This document shows, piece after piece, positions 44,241 to 52,757 of a DNA stretch of 64,000 bases. The DNA is from Keguizhuia sedimenti (GTDB lineage: Bacteria; Pseudomonadota; Gammaproteobacteria; Burkholderiales; Burkholderiaceae_D). The stretch spans positions 124,001-188,000 of the forward strand of contig JAUYVH010000007.1 of assembly GCA_030715135.1 (NCBI GenBank), in the 5' to 3' direction. The position numbers were made by a program, and so were the translations under genes. The stretch's first letter is position 1; every line of letters starts with the position of its first letter. Under the pieces are notes generated by a model. That model did not search any database. It was given only the letters and a program-made list of their open reading frames with translations, and had not been told where the DNA came from.

Positions 44241-46262
44241 TTGGCCGAAGCAGAAGAAGTCATCACCGATGTCGCGCGCCATGCAACCATTTATGCGCGC
44301 GAATTATGGCGGCGGCATGGCAGAGCACCTGCGGAACCGAGCGGAAAAGCTTTGCTTGACGTGGCGCAGCGGCTCGATCTTTTACTTACGGCCGCGTTCG
44401 GTGCAAGCTTTCCTATTCGCGTTGCGCAAGCACCGGCACCGCGGACTTTTCTAGCCAAGCTGTTTAAGCGTTCGGACGCACCATCGGCGCAAAGCGCGGT
44501 ACCCGCTACAGACGGCATCAGCATCTGGCTGCCTGCGCATCTATGCGATCTTTCCGGTTTACCAGCCGTGGATTGCTATCGCATATTGGCTCTTCGGCAA
44601 GCCATGCATGCAACGCGGAAGAGCCCTGTCGTTCTGAAAGACACATCCGGCAGGCTGCATCGCGCGCTTTTCATCGCCATCGAGTCCTGGGCCGTCGACC
44701 GTTTTCTGATACAGCGTCTCCCGGGAACCGCCAAGACTCTGGAAGCGCTGCGTGCTCATTCACTTTCGGTGCGCCCCGAATTAACGAAATTCCCCTCCTT
44801 GCACCGTCCCGTGGAAGAGAGGGTTCGTATGCTGATGAAGGGCAGGGCGGATTTTGCCCTTCCCAAAACCCCGGAAGAATCCCTGACGCTTTCGAAAAAG
44901 CTTGCGTTGACCATCTTGAACGAGTCGCCCGGGCTGCGCACAGACGGCGAGTGTCTTTTCAGGGATCTATGGACCGGGGATCTGCTTGATTTTCCTGCAA
45001 TGCAGGGCTCGCCATTGGATTTTTCCGATTCTGCCGAGCAGCAGCCGGATCCGGCACACACACGCAGCGCACGCATGTCCAGGCGTCCCAAGGTACGCGA
45101 TCCCGCCGAAGATGAGGACGACTCCAAGCCTGGCGCATGGATGGTGCAGACCTCGCAGCCGCATGAACAAGCGGAAGACCCGGTCGGCATGCAGCGACCA
45201 ACCGATCGTGATGAGCAGACTGCTGCGGAGGAATATGCCGATTCGCTGTCCGAGTTGCCCGAAGCACGCATTGTTTCAACGCCCGGGCGGCCGAAAGAGG
45301 TGCTTTTGTCCGACGATACGCCGGAAATGCGGCGTCAGCGCAAACGAATTGTGTCTGCCTCGGATACGTCGCATACCTTGCAATATCCGGAATGGGACTA
45401 CCGCGCCCGCGTTTATCGTGATCCTGGCGCGACGGTGCATATAGCCGAGGCGATGCAGGGGCCGCAGGAATGGGTTGAGCGTACACTGGAGACCTACCGC
45501 TCGATGGCCGACACGGTCCGGCGCCAGTTTGAAACGCTGCGCGCTGAACGCGTCAGGTATAGAAGGCAGTTTGACGGTGAAGAGATCGACCTTGAAGCCT
45601 ATGTTGAAAGTTATTCCGACTTCAAGGCAGGATTGCCCCTTGCCCAGGCGATGTATCAACGCGTTGTGGCCGCCAAGCGCGATCTTTCCGTCATGCTGCT
45701 GATCGACGTCAGTGGTTCCACCGATGCCTGGGTTTCATCGAACAAGAGAATCATCGATGTCGAACGCGAAGCCTTGCTGCTTGTGTCGCTTGCAATGCAA
45801 GCCATGTCCGCGCCCTGTGCGGTTATGAGCTTTTCCGGAGAGGGGCCGCAGGGCGTCACCGTTCGCAACGTCAAATCGTTCAACGAAGCGCACAGCGACG
45901 AAGTTGCGCGCAGGATTGCAGCTCTGGAACCCGAACATTACACGCGCGCCGGCGCGGCGCTTCGTCATGCGACGGCGGAGTTGATGCGCCAGGGTGCAAG
46001 GCATCGTCTTTTATTGCTGCTCTCCGACGGGAAGCCGAATGATGTGGACGAATATGAGGGACGATACGGTGTGGAAGACATGCGGCAGGCGGTAATGGAA
46101 GCCAAATTGCAAGGCATACATCCATTTTGCCTGACGATAGACCGTCATGCTGCGGATTATCTTCCTGCGGTATTCGGTGCGCATCAATATGCGTTGCTGC
46201 CCAAGCCGGAACTGCTGCCTACGGTACTGCTGGAATGGATGAAAAGACTGGTGTCAGCATGA
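44241..46262 (+). CDS. norD: NorD, VWA-domain partner of NorQ
   Basis: The 673-residue protein has a long poorly conserved N-terminal half and a C-terminal VWA domain with MIDAS motif DVSGSTDAW (about residue 490). It works with NorQ to activate the NO reductase. The only reasonable start is the TTG at 44241; nearby ATG and GTG codons are out of frame or stop at once. It is the last gene of norCBQD, about 35 bases after norQ. Confidence 0.93.
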   Translation: MAEAEEVITDVARHATIYARELWRRHGRAPAEPSGKALLDVAQRLDLLLTAAFGASFPIRVAQAPAPRTFLAKLFKRSDAPSAQSAVPATDGISIWLPAHLCDLSGLPAVDCYRILALRQAMHATRKSPVVLKDTSGRLHRALFIAIESWAVDRFLIQRLPGTAKTLEALRAHSLSVRPELTKFPSLHRPVEERVRMLMKGRADFALPKTPEESLTLSKKLALTILNESPGLRTDGECLFRDLWTGDLLDFPAMQGSPLDFSDSAEQQPDPAHTRSARMSRRPKVRDPAEDEDDSKPGAWMVQTSQPHEQAEDPVGMQRPTDRDEQTAAEEYADSLSELPEARIVSTPGRPKEVLLSDDTPEMRRQRKRIVSASDTSHTLQYPEWDYRARVYRDPGATVHIAEAMQGPQEWVERTLETYRSMADTVRRQFETLRAERVRYRRQFDGEEIDLEAYVESYSDFKAGLPLAQAMYQRVVAAKRDLSVMLLIDVSGSTDAWVSSNKRIIDVEREALLLVSLAMQAMSAPCAVMSFSGEGPQGVTVRNVKSFNEAHSDEVARRIAALEPEHYTRAGAALRHATAELMRQGARHRLLLLLSDGKPNDVDEYEGRYGVEDMRQAVMEAKLQGIHPFCLTIDRHAADYLPAVFGAHQYALLPKPELLPTVLLEWMKRLVSA

Positions 46263-46342
46263 TTTTTTCCGGTGCAGCAGGAATATCATCCGTTCAAAGA
46301 ATCGTCCTCGCTAAGATGACGGAAAATGAAGGACTGCCGTGG

Positions 46343-46561
46343 CTACTCGGATTCCTCCGCGGATATCTGATCCACTGCAGGAGATAAGTCCTGCTTGGCA
46401 TCGAGTCCCCATTCCTGCCAGTCTTCACCAAACAGTTCTGCAGGGTGCTGAGTCCGTTCAGAACCGTTACCGCAGGCAAGGGAATCGGCAGGGCAATACT
46501 TGTCGCAACCCCAACAGATTCTTTCCGGATGTTTTGCGACGATGGGAAATTTCTTTGCCAT
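46343..46561 (-). CDS. DUF3079 Cys-rich protein
   Basis: The 72-residue protein closely matches DUF3079: KHPERICWGCDKYCPADSLA with three cysteines plus a fourth in ACGNGSERTQHPAE. It is a small soluble protein, possibly zinc- or iron-binding, common in Betaproteobacteria. AGGAG lies five bases before the ATG. It is convergent with norD. Confidence 0.82.
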   Translation of the reverse strand: MAKKFPIVAKHPERICWGCDKYCPADSLACGNGSERTQHPAELFGEDWQEWGLDAKQDLSPAVDQISAEESE

Positions 46562-46859
46562 GGTACTCCTGCGAATGATGCTTCCAGTTCAGTATAGTGG
46601 CAACGGAGAAATTTTCAAATCTCGCATAGCTGTCTCATAAAGATCATGTGCCGTTCGCTGCCGAAATGTCATCGGGATTCGTGTAATTGATCGTAATTTA
46701 TTGATCTTCCGCATAGCATTCGGGTAAGTCGTTCCTATCCTGAAAAAGGCTCGATCTGCGGCGGCACGCTTGTTGGAAGCAAGAATGTCGCGGCACGAAA
46801 GCCAAACGAATTCAATGAATTCATCTTGATTAATTTTCAATGATTGAAAGGAGTTTGGT

Positions 46860-47305
46860 ATGGCAAACAATCTGACGCGCCCCAGCAATCCGCGCGATAT
46901 CTCGCGTTTTGATCCATTTGGCAATCTCGAAGATTTTTTCGCCAGATGTCCTTGAGTCCATCCTGGAGTGCCTGGGATAACGCGCCTTCCATCCGGCTGG
47001 ATATATCGGAGGATGACAAGAACTATATGGTCGAGGCAGATTTGCCGGGAGTAAAAAAGGAAGATATCAAGGTCTCCATTGAAGGAAATCAGGTAACCGT
47101 AAGTGCCGAGACAAAGCAGGAAAAAGAAGAGCGGACCAAGGACATGCTACGCAGCGAACGGCATGTCGGGCAGCAATACCGAAGCTTCACTTTGCCGAAT
47201 GATGTGGACGATGCGAAAGCTCAGGCTAAATACGAGAACGGCGTGCTGCATTTGACTCTGCCGAAAAAGAATGCGGGCGGCCGAAAACAGATATCTATTC
47301 AATAA
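46860..47305 (+). pseudogene. hsp20 small heat-shock protein gene with an apparent frameshift
   Basis: The ATG at 46860 has a strong ribosome site (GAAAGGAGTTTGGT) and encodes the normal Hsp20 N-terminus (MANNLTRPSNPRDISRFDPF, then GNLEDFFA) but stops at 46955 after ...FARCP. The rest of the protein (SLSPSWSAWDNAPSIRLDIS and the alpha-crystallin domain to 47305) is in the frame of the ATG at 46946. One missing base near 46944 explains this: LEDFFA-x-MSLSPSW is the usual family sequence. The ATG at 46946 has no ribosome site, so a 119-residue product is possible but unlikely to be the original start. It could also be a sequencing error. Confidence 0.75.
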
Positions 47306-47339
47306 TCCGTTTCAAAGACTTGTCTTGAAAACCTGAGTG

Positions 47340-47372
47340 GGCGCGCCGTTCCTGATCACTGGCGCGCCGTTC
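47340..47372. repeat. Short direct repeat after hsp20
   Basis: GGCGCGCCGTTC occurs twice (47340-47351 and 47361-47372) with nine bases between. GGCGCGCC is itself palindromic, so the pair may form a weak hairpin. No clear role. Confidence 0.5.
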
Positions 47373-47595
47373 ACATTGGCAAGTGCAAGGACGGCAACGA
47401 GAAATTATTTATTTCCTTCAACCGGATAAGTAACGCGCATGTTATGTATTGATGACTGAGTTGCATGCATGGCGCGAAGAGGCACACAAGCATTGAGGCT
47501 CGAGCAGGATGCTGCTCTCGCGGAAATGGAGGCGAAAATTTCCGCGATGCCGTGTCGGGATTCCGTGAAATACTTCAGTCCGCAAAGGAGAAAAA

Positions 47596-48609
47596 ATGCC
47601 TGAGTTCCTGAGCTGTCTTGGCATACAGTCCGATGATCTGATTCTTTTTGCACTGAAGGGAAGTGAAGGTTTTGGCGATTCGGTGGCGCGCCATCTTGGA
47701 ATCGCATTGGGCGAACATGAAGAGCGCGATTTTGAAGACGGGGAACACAAATCCCGGCCGCTTATCAATGTGCGCGACAAGGATGTTTTCATACTTCATT
47801 CCTTGTATGGAGATGCAACGCATAGCTGCAACGACAAGCTCTGCCGCTTGCTTTTCTTTATCGGCGCTGTAAAAGATGCAGGTGCGGCACGCATTACCGC
47901 AGTGGTTCCCTATCTTGCCTATGCAAGGAAAGATCAGAAAAGCCAGCCGAGGGATCCGACTACGACACGCTATGTGGCACAACTTCTCGAAGCGTGCGGA
48001 GTGGATGCCGTGGTTACCATGGATGTGCATAACCGTGCCGCCTTTCAGAATGCTTTCCGTTGCCGCACCGAGCATCTGGAGGCCAGGAAGCTGTTCGTCG
48101 AATATGTCTGCGACCTGGTGCGGCATTACGATCTTGTCATCGTTTCGCCCGATGCCGGCGGAATAAAGCGAGTCGAGCTGTTCAGACGGTCACTGGAAGG
48201 CATTCTCTCCAGGCCGATCGATTCCGCATTCGCGGAAAAATACCGTAGTCATGATGTAGTGAGCGGTGACAGGCTGATCGGTAATGTCGATGGAAAGCTG
48301 GCAATCATTTTCGACGATCTGATCAGTACCGGGACCACGATTGCCCGCACGGCCAGGGCCTGCGCGGAGCACGGTGCGGCAAAGGTCGTCGCAGCAGCAA
48401 CACATGGCTTATTTTCGGGAAAGGCGGATACAGTGCTGGCCGACCCGGCATTGGAAAAGATCATCGTGTGCGATACCGTTCCCGCGATGTCGAGGCTGAA
48501 AGATGATGCAGTCAGATCAAAACTGACCGTGCTGGGATGCGCGCCGTTTTTTGCCGATGCGATATCCCGCATGCATACCGGAAGGTCTATAGTCGAATTA
48601 TTGAGTTAG
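47596..48609 (+). CDS. Ribose-phosphate pyrophosphokinase paralogue
   Basis: The 337-residue protein has the PRPP synthetase layout: catalytic loop VVPYLAYARKDQKSQPRDP, and the PRPP-binding loop IIFDDLISTGTTIARTA. It makes PRPP from ribose 5-phosphate and ATP. It is somewhat diverged from housekeeping Prs, and neighbouring genes are stress-type, so a second paralogue is likely. AAAGGAGAAAAA precedes the ATG. Confidence 0.87.
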   Translation: MPEFLSCLGIQSDDLILFALKGSEGFGDSVARHLGIALGEHEERDFEDGEHKSRPLINVRDKDVFILHSLYGDATHSCNDKLCRLLFFIGAVKDAGAARITAVVPYLAYARKDQKSQPRDPTTTRYVAQLLEACGVDAVVTMDVHNRAAFQNAFRCRTEHLEARKLFVEYVCDLVRHYDLVIVSPDAGGIKRVELFRRSLEGILSRPIDSAFAEKYRSHDVVSGDRLIGNVDGKLAIIFDDLISTGTTIARTARACAEHGAAKVVAAATHGLFSGKADTVLADPALEKIIVCDTVPAMSRLKDDAVRSKLTVLGCAPFFADAISRMHTGRSIVELLS

Positions 48610-48626
48610 GATGCACAGCAGACATC

Positions 48627-49682
48627 CTAAGCGCCCGATGCCTGGCTGATATGTTTACCGGCCAGCGCAAGGTATTCATGGGTGCGGCTTATCCATTTCT
48701 CGGAAAGACGGAACTGCTCTTCATCCAGATGGCGAATTGCAAGTTTCGCCCGCGCCATCGCACGATAACTCTGATAAAAATGCACCAGGGCCGGAGATAC
48801 TTCATCTTTCATCTGGACACGGTAGGCACGGAGCAATGCATGCGCAAAGCCGGCCGCGCCAAGTCGTTCGCACTCCATGGCCAGGAATGCAAGCTCATCC
48901 GCCATATCCTGGGTCCGCAAGATCCAGGAAAAATCAAGACAGTCGATAATTGAAATTTGCCCCTGCACGCAAACATGTTCCGGCCTGAGGTCGCCGTGCC
49001 CCTCGACTACTTTTCCGGAATCGACGCGCAGGATAAGTTCCGTTCGCAAGCTGCGGAAGACGGATATCTGAGTTTTATGAATGCCACGAATTGTCGCCTC
49101 TGCTAGCGGGTAGGATTTTTTGCACAGCACTTCCAGACTGCCCTGCAAATCCAGTTCGATTTTCTTCAGATAATTTTCCGCAGAGATCGCTGCTGGCGCA
49201 CATGCCCGATAAAAACCGGCCAGTACCGAGACAATGCGTTCCGCATCATCGTCGCCGATCTGGCCATCCGCAATTCTGGAATCCAGCATCATCTCGGCAG
49301 GCAAGCGTTTCATTTTGACCAGCCAGTCCACGGCAGGCCCTTCGCCATCAACATGCAGATTTCCGCCGGCATCGGTCGTGAGAGGAATTTTTCCGATATA
49401 TATGTCAGGTGCGAGGCGGCGGTTAAGGCGGATTTCTTCGTCGCAGTAGAAAGCTCTTGCCTCAAGTGTTCTGAAATCAATCAAGTCGTAATGAACCGGC
49501 TTTTTTAATTTGTATGCATGCCGCTCCGTAAGGAAGACCCATGACATATGGGTCTCGATCGGCTGAATTTTTCCAACCTGCTCCGGATAGCTTGAGGGAC
49601 GCCGAAGGCAAGCCAGTTTTAGCTCCAGGGAAACATCGTGTTCCATATCGACAGGCTTTTCTGGTGTCTTTTGATTTTCCAT
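48627..49682 (-). CDS. APH-fold kinase-like protein, short paralogue
   Basis: From the ATG at 49682 the protein is 351 residues. It matches the first domain of the divergent gene on the other side: THMSWVFLTERHAYKLKKP, EIRLNRRLAPDIYIGKIP, and the aminoglycoside-phosphotransferase-type catalytic GHGDLRPEHVC and DCLDF. It lacks the C-terminal P-loop domain. It likely phosphorylates a small molecule; the substrate is unknown. In-frame ATGs at 49778 and 49646 are alternative starts. The 244-base gap to the second paralogue is a shared divergent promoter region. Confidence 0.77.
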   Translation of the reverse strand: MENQKTPEKPVDMEHDVSLELKLACLRRPSSYPEQVGKIQPIETHMSWVFLTERHAYKLKKPVHYDLIDFRTLEARAFYCDEEIRLNRRLAPDIYIGKIPLTTDAGGNLHVDGEGPAVDWLVKMKRLPAEMMLDSRIADGQIGDDDAERIVSVLAGFYRACAPAAISAENYLKKIELDLQGSLEVLCKKSYPLAEATIRGIHKTQISVFRSLRTELILRVDSGKVVEGHGDLRPEHVCVQGQISIIDCLDFSWILRTQDMADELAFLAMECERLGAAGFAHALLRAYRVQMKDEVSPALVHFYQSYRAMARAKLAIRHLDEEQFRLSEKWISRTHEYLALAGKHISQASGA

Positions 49683-49925
49683 GGCGATCCGGAACAGGAT
49701 TGAATCAATCGGATTTTGTATTGTTATGAGCGACGGCAATCCGCCACAACGTGGACCAAGAGCGGCAGCATGCAGCAAAATACATTGTCAGACGTCCATA
49801 TTTGAGTCTATATAAACACTTCTTGTTTCTGCGCACGCAGGATATTTTCCGTGGCGCGCGATAATGTGATCGAAACCGGCCTGCCGAAGCTATGGATTCG
49901 GCGGTGGTTGCCCAGGAGTAAAACC

Positions 49926-51512
49926 ATGGAAACGAGACCTGTGATCGATCGCCAGAAACAGATGGTAGAGCGGCTGATAGCACAGTTGAAAGAAAACAGC
50001 TTCCGGTTTGATCTATGCGAAACGCATCTCTCATGGGTAATCATTGCGGACGAATTTGCATACAAGATAAAAAAGTCTCTGAAATTCGATTTCGTGGATT
50101 ATTCCACGCTTGAACTCCGCCATCATTACTGCAACGAAGAACTTCGCCTGAACCGGCGCCTGGCGCCTGCAATATATTTGGCCGTGATACCAATCACAGG
50201 AACCCCCACGGACCCGGTCCTTGACTACGAGGGCGCGGGAGTGGCCATTGAATATGTACTGAAAATGCGGGCTGTCGAGCAACAGGCGTTCTGGGAAAAC
50301 CGCTTGAACAAGCATGCCGTGGAAGCTGGCGAGATCGACCAGCTGGCAAATATTCTCGCGAAATTCCACGAAAGCGCAGAGGTGGCGTCGCAGGAGCTTG
50401 AGTGGGGAAGCCCCGGAATCATTCGATCAATCGCTTTATCGAATCTGGCTGACCTTTCCCGGTTTGCAGACGGAGCAGAGCAAAAGGACCAGGTGTTGCG
50501 ACTGCAGAAATGGAATACGGAGCAGGCAACCGATTTACATCCGGTCTTTTTACTCCGGAAAAATACGGGCTTCGTCAGGGAGTGTCACGGAGATCTCCAT
50601 CGGGGAAATATTTTTACGGTCGAGGGCGAAGTGCAGGTATTCGACTGCATCGAGTTCAACGAAAGCCTGCGCTGGATTGACGTCATCAACGATATTTCAT
50701 TCATCTGCATGGAGCTGGATTTTTATGATCATAGCCATTATGCCGCGCGGCTGCTGAACCGTTATCTGGAGCAAACCGGCGACTACGCGGGATTGCGGCT
50801 GCTTCCATACTACAAGACGCAGCGCGCGCTGGTGCGCAGCAAAGTGGCATTCATGAAAGCCGCACAGCCATTGCGAAGTCCTTCCGAAACGGAAACGGCA
50901 CACAGGCAGGCAGCTGCCTATCTTGCTTTTGCATGCGATCTGACCCGTAGAAAAAAAGGCTTCATTATGATCACCCACGGGTTCTCTGGGTGTGGCAAGA
51001 CTACGCTTGCGCGGGCGGTCGTGGGAATGCTGGGGGCAGTTCAACTGCGTTCGGACGTTGAACGAAAACGCATGCACGGATACCACAAGCCAGGCAATGA
51101 AGCGGAGATATTGAACGAAGGCCTTTACCATCCGGACAGGTCAAGGCAAGTCTATGAGCGCCTTTGTGTTCTGTCGCGCCAGGTACTGGATGCCGGCTTT
51201 CCGGTAATTGTCGATGCGGCATTCCTGCATCGGCACGACAGGGATCTTTTCCGGAATCTGGCTGCGGAATTGCAGCTGCCTTTCCATGTTATCCATATCC
51301 GCACAGATCCGGAAGTCATGAAGGCGAGGATAGCGGAGCGACGGCTCCACGGTCAGGATGCATCCGATGCAACGCAAGCGGTCCTGGAATATCAAATGGC
51401 TCATTATGATCCACTATCGGCCGAGGAGACGCGTGGGCTTATTGAAGTCGATTCGGATAAGGAATGGAATACTGAATATCTTGCGCGATTGCTCAGGCCT
51501 ATTCTTGACTGA
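49926..51512 (+). CDS. Bifunctional APH-fold/P-loop kinase-like protein, long paralogue
   Basis: From the ATG at 49926 (AGGAG ahead) the protein is 528 residues. The N-terminal APH-fold domain (THLSWVIIADEFAYKIKKS, LRLNRRLAPAIYL, CHGDLHRGN, DCIEF) is joined to a C-terminal P-loop kinase domain with Walker A G352-F-S-G-C-G-K-T-T360. Such bifunctional proteins are widespread but of unknown substrate. Its N-terminal domain is a clear paralogue of the divergent short gene. Confidence 0.8.
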   Translation: METRPVIDRQKQMVERLIAQLKENSFRFDLCETHLSWVIIADEFAYKIKKSLKFDFVDYSTLELRHHYCNEELRLNRRLAPAIYLAVIPITGTPTDPVLDYEGAGVAIEYVLKMRAVEQQAFWENRLNKHAVEAGEIDQLANILAKFHESAEVASQELEWGSPGIIRSIALSNLADLSRFADGAEQKDQVLRLQKWNTEQATDLHPVFLLRKNTGFVRECHGDLHRGNIFTVEGEVQVFDCIEFNESLRWIDVINDISFICMELDFYDHSHYAARLLNRYLEQTGDYAGLRLLPYYKTQRALVRSKVAFMKAAQPLRSPSETETAHRQAAAYLAFACDLTRRKKGFIMITHGFSGCGKTTLARAVVGMLGAVQLRSDVERKRMHGYHKPGNEAEILNEGLYHPDRSRQVYERLCVLSRQVLDAGFPVIVDAAFLHRHDRDLFRNLAAELQLPFHVIHIRTDPEVMKARIAERRLHGQDASDATQAVLEYQMAHYDPLSAEETRGLIEVDSDKEWNTEYLARLLRPILD

Positions 51513-51627
51513 GCTTGACTGACGAAAACAGGCTTAGGCTCCGGGCTTCATGGAAGCAGTTTGCCCCCTAGCCGAAGCATGGGCCCTTTTTGACGCGTTG
51601 AAGAATTTTTTCTTCGTTATGGATCGT

Positions 51628-51641
51628 TTGATGCAAATCAA
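51628..51641 (+). promoter_or_regulatory. FNR/Dnr box upstream of the lipoprotein gene
   Basis: TTGAT-GCAA-ATCAA is a perfect Crp/Fnr box, and TAATAT (51664-51669) sits at the class II -10 position, giving a strong candidate anaerobic promoter with a start near 51676. Confidence 0.85.
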
Positions 51642-51742
51642 TCAATTTTTCGGGACGGCTTCCTAATATGAGCTGTGTGCCTGTCTTGCGGCAGGGCCTC
51701 AATTTGCTTGCCACCAAATAACTCTTTAAAAAAGGAAATCGT

Positions 51743-52210
51743 ATGAAAACGCTGAGTGCCCGACCGCTTGTTTTTGCTGTGTTGACAGGAAGCTTGTTGC
51801 TCACAGGTTGCATGTCTCATTATGGACCGAACGGCCCTGGACGCGGAGGCGAGGGAATGGGCAGATCCATGGACTGGGAAACAAGGCATATGGAAGCGCA
51901 CCGCCACATGATGCCTTATCACTATGATTATGCCTGTGGAATGGATGGTCGCGGTATGGGCCCCGGTTCAGGGCCAGGAACGGGGCCCGGAATGGGAGCA
52001 GGACCTGGCTCGGGTCCCGGAACCGGGCCTGGAGCAGGGCGCGGTACCGGACCGGGAATGGGTGCAATGTCGATGGAGCAACGCCGCGCGGCAATGGCTG
52101 CTCATCTCAAGGTGATGCCTCCTGAGGTAGTGAAGCGGCGGATGGAGATCATGGAAATGGAAATGCAGATGATGCGCGAGCATATGGCATCTCAACCCGC
52201 AAAGAAATAA
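51743..52210 (+). CDS. Small lipoprotein rich in Gly-Pro and Met
   Basis: The 155-residue precursor has a lipobox (LLLTGCMSH, Cys at about residue 23), then His/Met-rich sequence (HMEAHRHMMPYHYDYACGMD), a run of GPGxGPG repeats from about 72 to 108, and a Met/Glu-rich helix (EIMEMEMQMMREHM). No family is recognised. His and Met clusters could bind copper, and the repeats look unordered. AAAAAAGGAAATCGT precedes the ATG. It lies behind a perfect FNR-type box and before a PPOX-fold gene. Confidence 0.65.
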   Translation: MKTLSARPLVFAVLTGSLLLTGCMSHYGPNGPGRGGEGMGRSMDWETRHMEAHRHMMPYHYDYACGMDGRGMGPGSGPGTGPGMGAGPGSGPGTGPGAGRGTGPGMGAMSMEQRRAAMAAHLKVMPPEVVKRRMEIMEMEMQMMREHMASQPAKK

Positions 52211-52299
52211 ATTCACGACGGCGGCCTTTATCAATATTCGAAGTGCGCGGCAAACCGTCCGGTCTGGCTTGCCGCGTCTGATCGGCAAGGAGCTCACTC

Positions 52300-52749
52300 A
52301 TGGATAAGGAAATGCAGGAATTCATATTGAAGCTGCTGGAGCGAGGGAAAGATCTGACGATCGCCACAATCAGGCCTGACGGATATCCGCAGGCCACCAC
52401 GGTGAGTTATGCCAATGACGGCATGACAATTTATATCGGCATCGGAAAAAACAGCCAGAAGGCGAAGAACATACAGGCCTGCAGCAAGGTATCACTGACC
52501 ATCAATAACGATTATGAGGACTGGGACCATATTCAGGGCTTGTCCATCGGAGCGGATGCAGAGATCCTGCAGAATGAGAACGACGTTCGCCGGGCCGGCG
52601 AATGCCTCATGAAACGTTTTCCTCAGGTCGCGCAATGGGCGAATGATGAACATAGCCATGATTTTGTCCTGCTTAGGATCCGGCCAAAAGTCATTTCGGT
52701 GCTCGATTATCAAAAAGGATTTGGCCATACTGACCTGGTCACGGTTTAA
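52300..52749 (+). CDS. Pyridoxamine 5'-phosphate oxidase-fold protein
   Basis: The 149-residue protein has the split-barrel flavin-binding fold (LTIATIRPDGYPQATTVSYA, then IYIGIGKNSQKAKNIQACSK). Members bind FMN or heme-like ligands; the substrate is unknown. GGAG lies nine bases before the ATG. It is followed nine bases later by a P-type ATPase gene, so they probably share a transcript. Confidence 0.82.
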   Translation: MDKEMQEFILKLLERGKDLTIATIRPDGYPQATTVSYANDGMTIYIGIGKNSQKAKNIQACSKVSLTINNDYEDWDHIQGLSIGADAEILQNENDVRRAGECLMKRFPQVAQWANDEHSHDFVLLRIRPKVISVLDYQKGFGHTDLVTV

Positions 52750-52757
52750 AGCGGGGT

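Noticed and set aside
46946-47305. A normal 119-residue Hsp20 starting at 46946
   Set aside because: No ribosome site before that ATG, whereas a strong one stands before 46860 in another frame with the usual N-terminus.
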